The notes: generated by a model from the letters alone, not told the origin. A stretch of DNA of 60,323 nucleotides from Methanoculleus sp. UBA374 (GCA_002508705.1 DAYL01000024.1:8802-69124); one strand, 5' to 3'. Counted from the first letter of the stretch, positions 27,165-36,404 are shown. Program-made: numbers and translations.

Positions 27165-27659
27165 TTACCGGAGGCACCGGCAGATGAGAGAGATTGTTTT
27201 TGCATCGGCAATTCTTCCGTCCGCGATCATGGCGTCGAGGTCTTTGATCGGGACGCGGACGACTTCGATCACCTCGTCCTCGTCCATCCGAAAGTCCGAG
27301 CAGGGGGAGAGGTCCTGCGCCAGGTAAAGCCAGATCCGTTCGTCGGTATATCCCGGGGAGGAGTAAATGCAGCCTTTCGGGACGAACGACGACGCCTTCA
27401 TCCCGGTCTCCTCGATCAGTTCCCGGTATGCGGTCTCGTGCGGCTTCTCGCCCTCTTCGATGGTGCCTGCAGGAGCCTCAAGGATGTAGTCGTCGATGGC
27501 GAACCGGTACTGCCTGATGAGATAGCAATCGTCTCCCTCAACCGGAAGGATGGCAACCGCTCCGCCGGGGTGAACGATCACCCGCTCCATCATCTCCCCG
27601 TTCGGGAGGGTTACTTCCCTCTTCTCGACGGAGAGTCGTTTTCCGCGGTAGATCTCCAT
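27165..27659 (-). CDS. Nudix hydrolase (ADP-ribose pyrophosphatase-like)
   Basis: Hydrolyses a nucleoside diphosphate linked to another group. The Nudix box reads GTIEEGEKPHETAYRELIEE plus TG, matching GX5EX7REUXEEXGU. The start MEIYRGKRLSVEKREV and later CIYSSPGYTDERIWLYLA resemble ADP-ribose pyrophosphatases (NudF-like). About 164 residues. I start at 27659, two bases after queC ends; the upstream frame lies inside queC. As the last gene of the archaeosine precursor unit it may hydrolyse a pathway nucleotide, but this is inference. Confidence 0.87.
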   Translation of the reverse strand: MEIYRGKRLSVEKREVTLPNGEMMERVIVHPGGAVAILPVEGDDCYLIRQYRFAIDDYILEAPAGTIEEGEKPHETAYRELIEETGMKASSFVPKGCIYSSPGYTDERIWLYLAQDLSPCSDFRMDEDEVIEVVRVPIKDLDAMIADGRIADAKTISLICRCLR

Positions 27660-27661
27660 AG

Positions 27662-28330
27662 TTACCTCTCGTATTCGATCGGGTCCTCCAACCCGAGGTC
27701 GCGGAACGCTTCCCTCCTGTAGTGGCAGGACGAGCAGACCCCGCATGCACGGTCGTTGTTCTGGTAACAGGACCAGGTATGCTCGTAGGGGACACCGAGC
27801 GCCATGCCTCTTTGGATGATCTCCGTCTTCGTCATCCGGACAAAGGGCGTCATCAGGGTGATCCGTGGGTCTGCCGCCGTACCAAGGTCGACCACCCGCT
27901 GGAACGCCTCGATGAACTCCGGCCGGCAGTCGGGGTACCCGGGATAGTCTCCGGTCTGGACGCCGATGAAGACCGCCGCCGCACGCCGGGCCTCCGCGAG
28001 GCTGGTTGCGATGGCAAGCAGGTTCCCGTTTCGGAAAGGAACGTAGGTGCTGGGTATCCCTTCCTCTTCGCCGGAATACTTCTCGACCGGAATTGCGGCA
28101 TCCGTCAGGCTCGATGCCCCGATCTTTTTGAAATGCTCGAGGCTGATCTCGACGAATTCCTGTGCATCAAGCGCCCGGGCAATGGTCCGGGCGCACTCGC
28201 GCTCCTTTGCCTCGGTCCTCTGACCGTAGGTAAAGTGGAGAGCGATGATATCGTAACCCATATCCTTTGCGACGTAGGCGAGCGTGGAGGAGTCCATGCC
28301 GCCCGAGAGAAGACAGACCGCTTTCATCAT
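27662..28330 (-). CDS. queC: 7-cyano-7-deazaguanine (preQ0) synthase QueC
   Basis: ATP-dependent conversion of 7-carboxy-7-deazaguanine to preQ0, the precursor of archaeosine in tRNA. The PP-loop is [15 protein letters not shown]. Other family markers are [14 protein letters not shown] and [19 protein letters not shown] [12 protein letters not shown]. The zinc site is [19 protein letters not shown]. 222 residues. Two adjacent ATG codons open the frame (28330 and 28327), the first overlapping the queE stop by four bases. Confidence 0.96.
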   Translation of the reverse strand: MMKAVCLLSGGMDSSTLAYVAKDMGYDIIALHFTYGQRTEAKERECARTIARALDAQEFVEISLEHFKKIGASSLTDAAIPVEKYSGEEEGIPSTYVPFRNGNLLAIATSLAEARRAAAVFIGVQTGDYPGYPDCRPEFIEAFQRVVDLGTAADPRITLMTPFVRMTKTEIIQRGMALGVPYEHTWSCYQNNDRACGVCSSCHYRREAFRDLGLEDPIEYER

Positions 28331-28935
28331 TTCATCCCCAGGATCTTGTGGAGTTGCATTTGAAACCTCACCGGAAGATTCTCTTTGACGATGTAGTCCG
28401 CGACGGCGCGATAGTCGGCCCCTTCCACCGGCGAGATGATGATCTCGCCCCGGATTTCACATTGTGCCGTCACCGCCCGTGCATAGAGAAGATCGTCCTC
28501 GTCCGCCACCACAAACTTGACGCAGTCGCGGGGAGTGATGAAGGGGAGGAGCGCGAGATCGCTCCTCTCCCCCGATGAGGGGCACTTGACATCCATACAG
28601 ACGGCGGCGTAGGGCTGCAGGTCCCTGAAATCCAGGGTGCCGTTTGTCTCGATCTCGACGGCATACCCGTGAAGACCGAACTTCCGGAGGAGTTCGAGGA
28701 CCTCCTCCTTCTGCAGGAGGGGCTCTCCGCCGGTGATGCAGATGCGTTTTCCGTTCAGCAGCCATACCCGGTCGAGGACCTCCCCGACGCTCATCTCTTC
28801 TCCGTCTTCCCTGGCATAGGCGGTGTCGCACCAGGCGCACCGGAGGTTGCACCCGGAGAGCCGGATGAACGTACAGGGCCGTCCCTGGTTTGGTCCCTCC
28901 CCCTGAAGGCTCCGGAAAATTTCACTGACGAGCAT
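28327..28935 (-). CDS. queE: 7-carboxy-7-deazaguanine synthase QueE
   Basis: Radical SAM enzyme turning 6-carboxy-tetrahydropterin into 7-carboxy-7-deazaguanine. Starts [21 protein letters not shown], then the cluster motif [13 protein letters not shown] (CxxxCxxC as in archaeal and many bacterial QueE). [14 protein letters not shown] and ETNGTLDF follow. 202 residues. It begins 14 bp inside queD and overlaps queC by four bases, so QueD, QueE and QueC are co-translated in pathway order. Confidence 0.95.
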   Translation of the reverse strand: MLVSEIFRSLQGEGPNQGRPCTFIRLSGCNLRCAWCDTAYAREDGEEMSVGEVLDRVWLLNGKRICITGGEPLLQKEEVLELLRKFGLHGYAVEIETNGTLDFRDLQPYAAVCMDVKCPSSGERSDLALLPFITPRDCVKFVVADEDDLLYARAVTAQCEIRGEIIISPVEGADYRAVADYIVKENLPVRFQMQLHKILGMK

Positions 28936-29335
28936 AGGTGCGCTCTGCGTAACAGGTCGTCGACTCCCAGACCCGGATCTTTGCTACGCGGGCATCGCGC
29001 CCCTGCCGTGCGGCTTCGGCGTCGATCATCTCTGCGATGAGGCCGGCGAGGAGCTCGCTCGTCGGGTCGCCGGGGGTGGTGACGACCGGGTGGAACGCTT
29101 CGATGCTCGCCGCCATCGGGTCGTCTTTGTTTAAGATCACCTGGTGGTCGAACCGCCCGACGACTTCTTTGATACAGTTGTAGTCAAGGACGATCCCGGT
29201 GCGCTCATCGGCCGTCCCTTCTATCCAGACTTCTACGCGCCACTGGTGGCCGTGCAGCCGGAAACACTTCCCCTGATAGTGGATCAGGCGATGGGTTGCC
29301 TCGAAAAAAACCTCCTTGTATATCCGGATTATCAT
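28922..29335 (-). CDS. queD: 6-carboxy-5,6,7,8-tetrahydropterin synthase QueD
   Basis: Converts dihydroneopterin triphosphate to 6-carboxytetrahydropterin. Zinc-binding histidines lie in FEATHRL and FRLHGHQWRVEVW. VLDYNCIKEVVGRFDHQVILN and [15 protein letters not shown] carry the later catalytic His and Glu residues. About 137 residues, normal for QueD. The ATG at 29335 follows a TTG one codon upstream; no strong ribosome binding site is seen. It opens the queD-queE-queC-nudix unit and its promoter contains a 16-bp palindrome. Confidence 0.93.
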   Translation of the reverse strand: MIIRIYKEVFFEATHRLIHYQGKCFRLHGHQWRVEVWIEGTADERTGIVLDYNCIKEVVGRFDHQVILNKDDPMAASIEAFHPVVTTPGDPTSELLAGLIAEMIDAEAARQGRDARVAKIRVWESTTCYAERTYARQ

Positions 29336-29355
29336 CAATGAAGGTTGCCTGCCAG

Positions 29356-29371
29356 GATATAATATTATATC
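29356..29371. promoter_or_regulatory. Perfect 16-bp palindrome at the queD TATA box
   Basis: GATATAATATTATATC is its own reverse complement. It lies 21-36 bp before the queD ATG and covers the only TATA-like sequence there. It may be a simple symmetric TATA element or an operator that competes with TATA-binding protein. Confidence 0.5.
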
Positions 29372-29423
29372 AGCTCCCGATCAAATATCTACGGCGAAAG
29401 ATCGGCGTGCAAACGGGTTCCAC

Positions 29424-29434
29424 AATATATAAAT
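29424..29434 (+). promoter_or_regulatory. TATA box of the rps12-rps7-EF-2 unit
   Basis: AATATATAAAT lies about 80 bp before rps12. Transcription should start near 29455, giving a leader of about 55 nt that contains a small hairpin (AGGAG/CTCCT around TTG, 29464-29476) and the ribosome binding site GAGGG. Confidence 0.6.
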
Positions 29435-29508
29435 CCGTAACGCGCGTTGCTTTATAGCACACCAGGAGTTGCTCCTATCTACAAATTCAACCGGTACGAG
29501 GGTATTCG

Positions 29509-29937
29509 ATGGGAAATGGAAAATTTGCAGCCCGAAAACTGAAGCGCGACGCAAAGGCGAACCGGTGGCACGACACCGTCTACGCACGGCGCCAGCTCGG
29601 GCTCGACGTGAAATCTGATCCCCTTGAAGGGGCTCCGCAGGGCCGCGGGATCGTTCTTGAGAAGGTGGGTGTCGAGGCGAAGCAGCCGAACTCCGCTATC
29701 CGCAAGTGCGTCCGCGTGCAGTTGATCAAGAACGGTCGTCAGGTGACCGCATTCGCCGTCGGCGACGGTGCCATCAACTTCATCGACGAGCACGATGAGG
29801 TCGAGATCGAGGGGATCGGCGGCAGGCTGGGCCGGTCGATGGGTGATATCCCCGGTGTCCGGTTCGTCGTGACCAAAGTGAACAATGTCAGTCTGAATGA
29901 AATGGTCATCGGAAGGAAGGAGAAGCCGCGGAGGTAA
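29509..29937 (+). CDS. rps12: Ribosomal protein uS12
   Basis: Decoding-site protein of the small subunit. The 142-residue archaeal form begins with a basic segment [19 protein letters not shown]. The universal motif is [19 protein letters not shown], with [24 protein letters not shown] near the end. GAGGG is spaced six bases before the ATG. It heads rps12-rps7-EF-2. The usual upstream archaeal neighbours (L30e, NusA, RNA polymerase) are absent; divergent queD occupies that side. Confidence 0.97.
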   Translation: MGNGKFAARKLKRDAKANRWHDTVYARRQLGLDVKSDPLEGAPQGRGIVLEKVGVEAKQPNSAIRKCVRVQLIKNGRQVTAFAVGDGAINFIDEHDEVEIEGIGGRLGRSMGDIPGVRFVVTKVNNVSLNEMVIGRKEKPRR

Positions 29938-29944
29938 GTGAGCA

Positions 29945-30550
29945 ATGGCAGAAGCAGCAGAAGCAGGAACCGACACCGAAATGCAGACTCGGCAGCTCCT
30001 CTTTAACCGCTGGGATATGAGCGAGGTGGAGATCCAGGACCCGAGCCTTGCCCGTTACGTGAACCTGCATACGATGATCGTGCCGCACTCCTGCGGCAAG
30101 CTTGTCGGTCAGCAGTTCAACAAGAGCAACATGCTGATCGTCGAGCGCCTGATCAACAAACTGATGCAGACCGAGAAGAACACCGGCAAGAAGGAACTTG
30201 CCATCCGCATCGTCCGGGATGCTTTCGAGATCGTCAATAAGAAGACCAAGAAGAACCCGGTCCAGGTGCTGGTGGATGCAGTTGCGAACGCCGGGCCCCG
30301 CGAGGAGACCGTCCGGCTGAAGTACGGCGGCATCAATGTCCCCAAGTCGGTCGACACCGCGCCCCAGCGGCGTGTCGATACCGCCCTGCGGTTCATCACC
30401 GACGGCGTCCAGCAGGCGAGCCACAAAAAGAAGAAGAGCGTGAGCGAGGCGCTTGCCGAAGAGCTGATCGCAGCCGCAAACGGCGACGCCCGTTCCTACG
30501 CCGTTTCGAAGAAAGAAGAAAGAGAACGTATCGCAAAGGCTGCCCGCTAA
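29945..30550 (+). CDS. rps7: Ribosomal protein uS7
   Basis: Primary 16S rRNA-binding protein that nucleates the head of the small subunit. 201 residues. The family core is [44 protein letters not shown] and [20 protein letters not shown]. The N-terminal extension [13 protein letters not shown] is acidic and archaeal-like. It begins 7 bp after rps12 and ends about 30 bp before EF-2. Confidence 0.97.
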   Translation: MAEAAEAGTDTEMQTRQLLFNRWDMSEVEIQDPSLARYVNLHTMIVPHSCGKLVGQQFNKSNMLIVERLINKLMQTEKNTGKKELAIRIVRDAFEIVNKKTKKNPVQVLVDAVANAGPREETVRLKYGGINVPKSVDTAPQRRVDTALRFITDGVQQASHKKKKSVSEALAEELIAAANGDARSYAVSKKEERERIAKAAR

Positions 30551-30581
30551 AAATCCCGGATTATTTTTTTTGGTGTACTCT

Positions 30582-32774
30582 ATGACCCGACGAAAGAAGA
30601 TGGTAGAGCGGGTGACGGAACTGATGGACAAGCCGGAGCACATCCGGAACATCGGTATCGTCGCCCACATTGATCACGGAAAGACAACGCTCTCAGACAA
30701 CCTGCTTGCAGGGGCAGGCATGATCAGCGAGGAACTCGCCGGCAAACAACTCTTCATGGACTCCGACGAGGAAGAACAGGCCCGCGGCATCACCATCGAC
30801 GCGAGCAACGTCTCGATGGTCCACGAGTACGGCGGTGAGGAGTACCTGATCAACATGATCGATACCCCCGGCCACGTGGACTTCGGCGGCGACGTGACGC
30901 GCGCCATGCGTGCGGTGGACGGTGCCGTCGTTGTTGTGGACGCGGTCGAGGGTACCATGCCTCAGACGGAGACGGTGCTCCGGCAGGCCTTGAAGGAGGG
31001 TGTCCGCCCGGTTCTCTTCATCAACAAGGTTGACCGGCTGGTCAACGAGTTGAAGGTGAACGAGCAGGAGATGCAGATCCGCCTTGCGAAGGTGATCGAC
31101 AAGGTCAACAAGTTGATCAAGGGCATGAACGAGAAGATGTACAACGCAGGCTGGAAGCTGGATGCCGCAAAGGGCACCGTTGCTTTTGGTTCCGCGCTCT
31201 ACAACTGGGCCGTCTCCGTTCCCTACATGAAGAAGAGCGGGGTCTCGTTCAAGGACGTCTATGAGAAGTGCAACGCCGGCGACATGAAGTGGCTGGCGAA
31301 GCACAGCCCCCTGCACGCCGTGCTCCTCGACATGGTGGTCAAGCACCTGCCAAATCCGATTCAGGCCCAGGAGCGGCGTATTCATATCATCTGGCACGGC
31401 GACTACACCTCGCCCGAGGGGAAAGCGATGCTCGGTTGCGACCCGAACGGGCCCATCTGCCTGATGGTCACCGATATCTCGTTCGACCCGCATGCAGGCG
31501 AGGTCGCCACCGGCCGTCTCTTCTCGGGGACGCTCCGCCGGGGTACCGAATGCTATATTATAGGTGCGGCAAAGCGTGCAAACCGTCTTGCTCAGGTCAG
31601 CATCTTTATGGGTGCCGAGCGGGTCGAGGTGGAAGAACTTGCCGCCGGCAACATTGCCGCTGTGACGGGTTTGAAAGACGCCATCGTCGGTTCGACCGTT
31701 ACGACGCTCCTTGAGATGACGCCTTTCGAGTCGCTGCAGCACTACTCCGAGCCGGTCATGACCGTCGCCGTCGAGGCGAAGAGCATGAAGGATCTTCCGA
31801 AGCTCGTCGAGGTCCTCCGCCAGGTCGCGAAGGAAGACCCGACGGTGCGGGTCTCGATCAACGAGGAGACCGGCGAGCACCTGATCAGCGGCATGGGCGA
31901 GCTTCACCTCGAGATCATCACCGGCCGCATCAGGCGCGACAAAGGCGTCGATATCCTCACCTCCCCGCCGATCGTCGTCTACCGCGAGACGATCACGGGT
32001 CGGGCTGGCCCGGTCGAAGGAAAGTCGCCGAACCGCCACAACCGGTTTTACCTCGAACTCGAGCCGATGGACCCGGCGATCGTGAAGCTTATCCTGGACG
32101 GCGAGGTCACGATGAACCAGCAGGCGGTCGAGCGGCGTGATATCCTCGTTGCCGCCGGTATGGACAAAGAAGAGGCCAAGAACGTCAAGGCAATCGAGGG
32201 CACCAACATGTTCATCGACATGACGAAGGGTATTCAGTACCTCAACGAGACGATGGAACTGATCCTCGACGGCTGGCGTGAAGCGCTCCGCGGCGGCCCG
32301 CTCGCCGATGAGCAGGTCCAGAACCTGAAGATTCGGCTGGTGGACGTGAAACTTCACGAGGACGCCATCCACCGCGGTCCTGCCCAGGTCATTCCGGCGG
32401 TCAGGAGCGCCGTCAAGGCGGGCCTGCTGCTGGGCGGCGACTCGCTCCTTGAGCCAATCCAGAAGATCCAGATCACGGTCCCGAGCGAGCAGATGGGTGC
32501 GGCAACTTCGCAGATCCAGGGCCGGCGCGGCCAGGTCTTCGATATGCAGAGCGAAGGCGACACGATGACCATCATCGGCAAGGCACCGGTCGCCGAACTC
32601 TTCGGGTTTGCCGGAGACGTCCGATCCGCTACTGAAGGACGTGCGATGTGGAGCACGGAATTTGCCGGGTTCGAGCTGGTTCCCGCCGGTATCGTAGGCG
32701 AAGTGGTCAAGAGCATCCGGCGGCGCAAGGGATTGAAGGAGCAGATCCCGCGGCCGGACGACTACCTGGCGTAA
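30582..32774 (+). CDS. fusA: Translation elongation factor aEF-2
   Basis: GTPase that drives translocation. G1 is [16 protein letters not shown]2 is [10 protein letters not shown]3 is [12 protein letters not shown] and G4 is NKVDRL. The diphthamide-site histidine lies in [16 protein letters not shown] (about residue 596). Ends RPDDYLA. I start at 30582 ([14 protein letters not shown], the usual archaeal N-terminus) with GGTG six bases upstream; earlier TTG and GTG codons are in frame. About 730 residues, complete. EF-1-alpha and S10, which often follow, are not here; a T-run follows at 32794. Confidence 0.97.
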   Translation: MTRRKKMVERVTELMDKPEHIRNIGIVAHIDHGKTTLSDNLLAGAGMISEELAGKQLFMDSDEEEQARGITIDASNVSMVHEYGGEEYLINMIDTPGHVDFGGDVTRAMRAVDGAVVVVDAVEGTMPQTETVLRQALKEGVRPVLFINKVDRLVNELKVNEQEMQIRLAKVIDKVNKLIKGMNEKMYNAGWKLDAAKGTVAFGSALYNWAVSVPYMKKSGVSFKDVYEKCNAGDMKWLAKHSPLHAVLLDMVVKHLPNPIQAQERRIHIIWHGDYTSPEGKAMLGCDPNGPICLMVTDISFDPHAGEVATGRLFSGTLRRGTECYIIGAAKRANRLAQVSIFMGAERVEVEELAAGNIAAVTGLKDAIVGSTVTTLLEMTPFESLQHYSEPVMTVAVEAKSMKDLPKLVEVLRQVAKEDPTVRVSINEETGEHLISGMGELHLEIITGRIRRDKGVDILTSPPIVVYRETITGRAGPVEGKSPNRHNRFYLELEPMDPAIVKLILDGEVTMNQQAVERRDILVAAGMDKEEAKNVKAIEGTNMFIDMTKGIQYLNETMELILDGWREALRGGPLADEQVQNLKIRLVDVKLHEDAIHRGPAQVIPAVRSAVKAGLLLGGDSLLEPIQKIQITVPSEQMGAATSQIQGRRGQVFDMQSEGDTMTIIGKAPVAELFGFAGDVRSATEGRAMWSTEFAGFELVPAGIVGEVVKSIRRRKGLKEQIPRPDDYLA

Positions 32775-32793
32775 TAAATCCCGATATACCCTC

Positions 32794-32806
32794 TTTTTTT
32801 GGTTTT
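32794..32806 (+). terminator. T-run downstream of EF-2
   Basis: T7 followed by GG and T4, 20 bp after the EF-2 stop. Oligo-T alone can end archaeal transcription. No stem precedes it. Confidence 0.45.
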
Positions 32807-33275
32807 CCCGCGCGAGCGGATGCGCTTGCCGGGGCCTCCGGTTCCGGCGGAAGTCCTTCTGGAGGGTTTCATCATCGGGTCCGGCTTTGACCGCAGGATT
32901 ATCGGCGTCGTGACGGGCCCCGGGGTGGATGGGGCAAAAGTCCCGGCGGGTCCTTCCGGTGCGGAGGGTGCCGTTTTGTCGGGGGTGCCGGCATGGATGT
33001 CCCGGGTCCCGTTCCGGGCGTCGTTCCAGACGATCCCGTCCGGTTCTCCGGCAACCGGCGATCGCCGGCGGCCCTCCGTGGCGTCGGGCATATGATCGAG
33101 CCGAAGGCCGGGAAGTCTCTTCGTTGCTGCTTATCACGTGCCCTTCCGGAAAAATCGAGGCGGAGTGGACGTGCCTGTAGTGAGGAACGTCCAACCGCTA
33201 TAAAACAGTCACGGCATCAGTGGGTTCGTGTTCAATACGGCGCCGTCACGAAATCAGGGCGCGATCCGGGCCGAT
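32807..33275. other. Long intergenic region after EF-2
   Basis: About 470 bp with no convincing gene. A clear plus-strand TATA sequence CTATAAAAC at 33198-33206 would direct transcription from about 33227 antisense into the 3' end of the surface protein gene. The rest is GC-rich with short frames lacking motifs or start signals. Confidence 0.45.
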
Positions 33276-33836
33276 CTATCGTCTCAGCACCGCCACGAAC
33301 AGTCCGCAGATGCCGATCGCGACGATCGCGATCAATCCCGGGAGTGATGCCCGCGTCGCTGTCGGAGCCGCTGTTGTCGTCTCCGGTGTCGTCTCAGCCG
33401 GTGTCTTTGTGGTGGTGACCGTAGCGGTGGTCTCCGACTCCGTGGCCGTAACCGTCGGTGCGGGGGCGAATTTGATGCTGTGCTGCTGAATTAAGCCGTC
33501 TTTGCTGCTGAACGCGAAATAACGCCCGTATTTTCCCCCGAGCGTATGGGCGTTGATCGTAAAGTAACCGTCGTTCGGCACGCCGACGACCCGTACAATC
33601 TTCTTTGTGGTGTCATCACTCTGGTAGTGCCTGAGCTCCGTGACGGGGTTGAACGTATCCTGGTTGCGGAGGTTGACGAGATCAAGGATAAGCGGTTCGG
33701 TTCCCACCTCAATCGTCTCACCGGGCTGTACCGCCCGGGTTACCGCACCCTGTGCGGCTGCCGGGGCGACGAGCGCCAGAACAAGGAGCGTCAGGATAAT
33801 GAGGAGATGCCTGGGTACTGTTCCCTCATACATCAT
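33276..33836 (-). CDS. Exported, C-terminally anchored surface protein
   Basis: About 186 residues. A signal peptide (HLLIILTLLVLALVAPAAAQ) is followed by a small domain (PGETIEVGTEPLILDLVN ... HTLGGKYGRYFAFSSKDG). A Thr/Ala/Pro-rich stalk comes next (about residues 130-160), then a C-terminal membrane helix ending in Arg (LPGLIAIVAIGICGLFVAVL). This is the layout of methanogen S-layer-type proteins with a PGF-CTERM-like anchor; the globular part recalls DUF3821-like surface proteins of Methanomicrobiales, a tentative match. Start at 33836 or 33833, with GGGTGA four to seven bases upstream. TATA at 33857-33868. Confidence 0.75.
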   Translation of the reverse strand: MMYEGTVPRHLLIILTLLVLALVAPAAAQGAVTRAVQPGETIEVGTEPLILDLVNLRNQDTFNPVTELRHYQSDDTTKKIVRVVGVPNDGYFTINAHTLGGKYGRYFAFSSKDGLIQQHSIKFAPAPTVTATESETTATVTTTKTPAETTPETTTAAPTATRASLPGLIAIVAIGICGLFVAVLRR

Positions 33837-33856
33837 ACGTTCACCCTTGTTCCCGG

Positions 33857-33868
33857 AATATATATACG
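33857..33868 (-). promoter_or_regulatory. TATA box of the surface protein gene
   Basis: Minus-strand CGTATATATATT about 25 bp before the first ATG, predicting a start very near the coding region. Confidence 0.5.
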
Positions 33869-33869
33869 T

Positions 33870-34364
33870 GTTGAAACGCCCCGGGTAACGGGGTCTTTCT
33901 CCGGTTGAGCCTGCCGGAATTGCCGGAGGGCCGTGGTCGATCCCGTCCCCCATCCCCGACCGCATCATCGATGCGAATGGAGAGCGGATATCTCGCGGCG
34001 GGGTGCCGTGATGACCTCCGAACGGGGCGCACGGGGTTCCCGGGAGGGAGAGAGGCGTTCCGGAAGACCTTTCTTGTCAACCGTAGAATGAGATGGGGTT
34101 GACAGGGGGACGTCAACTACCCCTCCCCGGGAGGGCCCCATGTCACATCCGACCGAACCTGACCTGGAACGATCCGACACCGAAATGCCGGCGGGTTGAC
34201 GGCAGCCTGCGGACGTATATGGCCCGCAACTTCAGCCATATTTCTCCCGGCGTTCCGGGAGTGGACCCCTCAAACGAGGTATGCGGACATCTGTCCGCGG
34301 GGCTATCGACTTTGGACTCCAAAATGATTATGAGGGAAGGAATCGCCCAAGGGAAGATGAAGAG
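33870..34364 (+). promoter_or_regulatory. Structured leader/promoter region of PEP carboxylase
   Basis: About 495 bp without a gene. It contains four strong inverted repeats: GTTGAC/GTCAAC (34098-34117), CCCTCCC/GGGAGGG (34121-34135), CTCCCGG/CCGGGAG with loop CGTT (34244-34261) and GCGGACA/TGTCCGC with spacer TC (34283-34298). A TATA-like CGTATATGG at 34214-34222 predicts a start near 34242, so the last two hairpins would open the ppcA mRNA leader of about 120 nt. This suggests RNA-level or protein-mediated control, unproven. Confidence 0.45.
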
Positions 34365-35822
34365 ATGATACGGATACCGCAGTGCATGAGCACCCAGCAT
34401 CCTGACAACGTCAACCTGCCATTCTTCGCCGAGAGTCCGGACCTTGGCGGAGAAGACGAAGTCCAGGAGGCGTACTACGCTTATTCCCACCTGGGATGCA
34501 GCGAGCAGATGTGGGACTGTGAAGGAAAAGAGGTCGACAACTTTGTAGTCAGGAAATTGCTGACCCGGTATGATACGTTCTTCCGGGAGAAGAAACTCGG
34601 ACGAGACATCTTCCTGACGATGCGGGTCCCGAACCCCGAAGTGGAGACGGCCGAGGCAAAAATTCTCCTCGAAACACTGGAAAGCATCCCGCGGTCGTTT
34701 GATACGGCCTGCCTCTTCTATGGGGACGAGTGTCCCCCGATATTTGAGGTGATTCTGCCGATGACGGCGTCTCACGTCGCCATCGATAATATCTACCGTT
34801 ATTATACGGATATCGTCGTCGGAAAACAGGAGAGACGCCTCGGAGAAGGGAACATGACCATCGCAGACTGGATCGGGAGGTTCCGACCGGATCGGATCAA
34901 CGTGATCCCGCTCTTTGAGGAGATGGACCACATGCTGGACGCGCACAACGTGGTTCGGCGCTACCTCGAAGACAAGGATATCGCCGACCAGCGTGTCTTT
35001 CTTGCCCGGTCCGACCCGGCGATGAACTACGGGCTCGTCAGTGCGGTTCTCCTGAACAAGATCGCGCTCCGGCATCTCTGGGAGGTCTCGGAAGAGACGG
35101 AAACCCGGATATACCCGATAATCGGTGTCGGTTCGGCTCCCTTCAGGGGCGGCCTCTCTCCCCTGACCGTCGACCGGGTTATCGCCGAGTATCCGAGCGT
35201 CCACACATTTACCGTTCAGTCGGCGTTCAAGTATGATTATCCACTCGAAGAGGCCCGGAACGCGGTCAGGAGACTCGAGGAGCGAAACCCCGAAAAGCCC
35301 CGGCCGGTCGACGAAGAGGCGGCGCTGGACCTGATAGAGCGGTATACGCTGGCATACGAGCGCCGGCTCGGACCGCTCGCCTCCCTGATCAACCGGGTTG
35401 CCCGGTATGTTCCCGAGCGGCGGAAACGAAAATTGCATATCGGTCTCTTCGGGTACGCGCGGAGCACCGGCGGGATCACCCTGCCGAGGGCAATCAAGTT
35501 CACCGCCGCCCTCTACTCCATCGGCCTTCCTCCCGAGGTCCTCGGTCTGGATGCTCTGGACGACGCGGATCTCGCGTTCATCAGGAAGACCTACGTCAAC
35601 TTCGATGAAGACCTGCGGGCTGCTTCCCGTTTCCTCAACGCAGAGACCGGTTTCGTCCCCCCGGAACTTGCGGCCCGGGTTGCCGACCTGGTGGACGTCG
35701 GGCCGGACGAGGAGCATACCAGGGTCACGACCGCAATCGCCCGGGCGCTTCGCGCGAACGAGACCGGGACGTTGACCTCGCTCGTCCTGCAGGCGGCGCA
35801 TCGACGAAAGTTCCTCGGGTGA
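34365..35822 (+). CDS. ppcA: Archaeal-type phosphoenolpyruvate carboxylase
   Basis: Fixes bicarbonate onto PEP to make oxaloacetate, feeding the incomplete reductive TCA route and aspartate in methanogens. It belongs to the short archaeal PEPC family (about 485 residues against about 900 in bacteria). Hallmarks are RIPQCMSTQHPDNVN at the start, EDEVQEAYYAYSHLG, MWDCEGKEVD, a central substrate region with VLARSDPAMNYGLV-like FLARSDPAMNYG, VGSAPFRGGLSP and PHAEVLGL-type LPPEVLGLDAL. I start at 34365 because family members begin here; in-frame codons upstream lack support. Single-gene unit with a long structured leader. Confidence 0.95.
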   Translation: MIRIPQCMSTQHPDNVNLPFFAESPDLGGEDEVQEAYYAYSHLGCSEQMWDCEGKEVDNFVVRKLLTRYDTFFREKKLGRDIFLTMRVPNPEVETAEAKILLETLESIPRSFDTACLFYGDECPPIFEVILPMTASHVAIDNIYRYYTDIVVGKQERRLGEGNMTIADWIGRFRPDRINVIPLFEEMDHMLDAHNVVRRYLEDKDIADQRVFLARSDPAMNYGLVSAVLLNKIALRHLWEVSEETETRIYPIIGVGSAPFRGGLSPLTVDRVIAEYPSVHTFTVQSAFKYDYPLEEARNAVRRLEERNPEKPRPVDEEAALDLIERYTLAYERRLGPLASLINRVARYVPERRKRKLHIGLFGYARSTGGITLPRAIKFTAALYSIGLPPEVLGLDALDDADLAFIRKTYVNFDEDLRAASRFLNAETGFVPPELAARVADLVDVGPDEEHTRVTTAIARALRANETGTLTSLVLQAAHRRKFLG

Positions 35823-35870
35823 CGAAAACCCGGCGTGCTGAAGGGATGAGAGAAAAAGAGGGTTGCGAGA

Positions 35871-36404
35871 TTACTCGATGGTGAATGCCATCGAGAAAGT
35901 GGTCTCGTTTCCGGTCTCGTTCTCCCAGGGCCGCTTATAGACCGCGGAGAACTCAGCGGAACCCGCTTCGGACGCGATGTACTCCCATACATGCACGCCG
36001 CCGGCGCCCACGAGTTCGGTCTCCGGTGCGTTGTACGTATCGTTCACGTACGAGAGACCGCGCGACGAGGTAACGTTCCACGCATATCCGGTCGTCGGGT
36101 TCTCGGCGAGGCTGATGGTGACAGCGCTTCCGGCCGGGAGAGTGACGGTCTCGTTGTTGTTCGTCTCATTAAAGGCGTACTCCGCCGGAGCGGGCGTGGG
36201 TGTCGCGGTCGAAGTTGCTGTTGCCGTGGTTGTCGCCGGTGTGGGTGTTGCGGTCGTTGCCGCTGTTGTCGCGGTCGTTGACGGCGTGGGTGTTGCGGTC
36301 GTGTTCCCCGGTTCCGTCGGCTGCGATGTGCAGCCGGCCATGAGCATGCAGATTGCCAGGAATCCTGCAATCAGGATGCCGTAGATGTTCTTTTCCTGAA
36401 CCAT
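35871..36404 (-). CDS. Chagasin-like protease inhibitor lipoprotein
   Basis: Exported lipoprotein carrying an I42 (chagasin) domain that would block papain-type cysteine proteases. The signal and lipobox are LAICMLMAGCTSQP (Cys about residue 24). A Thr/Ala/Pro-rich stalk spans about residues 30-75. The inhibitor domain has the three loops of chagasin: NPTTGYAWN, the glycine-rich GAGGVHVWEY and YKRPWE. All contact motifs are present. 177 residues. TATA-like CTTTTATCG precedes it and no ribosome binding site is seen. It may protect surface proteins from the cell's own or foreign proteases. Confidence 0.85.
   Translation of the reverse strand: MVQEKNIYGILIAGFLAICMLMAGCTSQPTEPGNTTATPTPSTTATTAATTATPTPATTTATATSTATPTPAPAEYAFNETNNNETVTLPAGSAVTISLAENPTTGYAWNVTSSRGLSYVNDTYNAPETELVGAGGVHVWEYIASEAGSAEFSAVYKRPWENETGNETTFSMAFTIE

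Noticed and set aside
30693..33194. Very long open frame (833 codons) antisense to EF-2
   Set aside because: It mirrors a highly conserved gene whose codon bias keeps the opposite strand open. It has no start signal, domain or promoter of its own.
34143..35801. 552-codon frame antisense to PEP carboxylase
   Set aside because: No recognisable motif, Arg- and Asp-rich filler typical of reverse strands of GC-rich genes.
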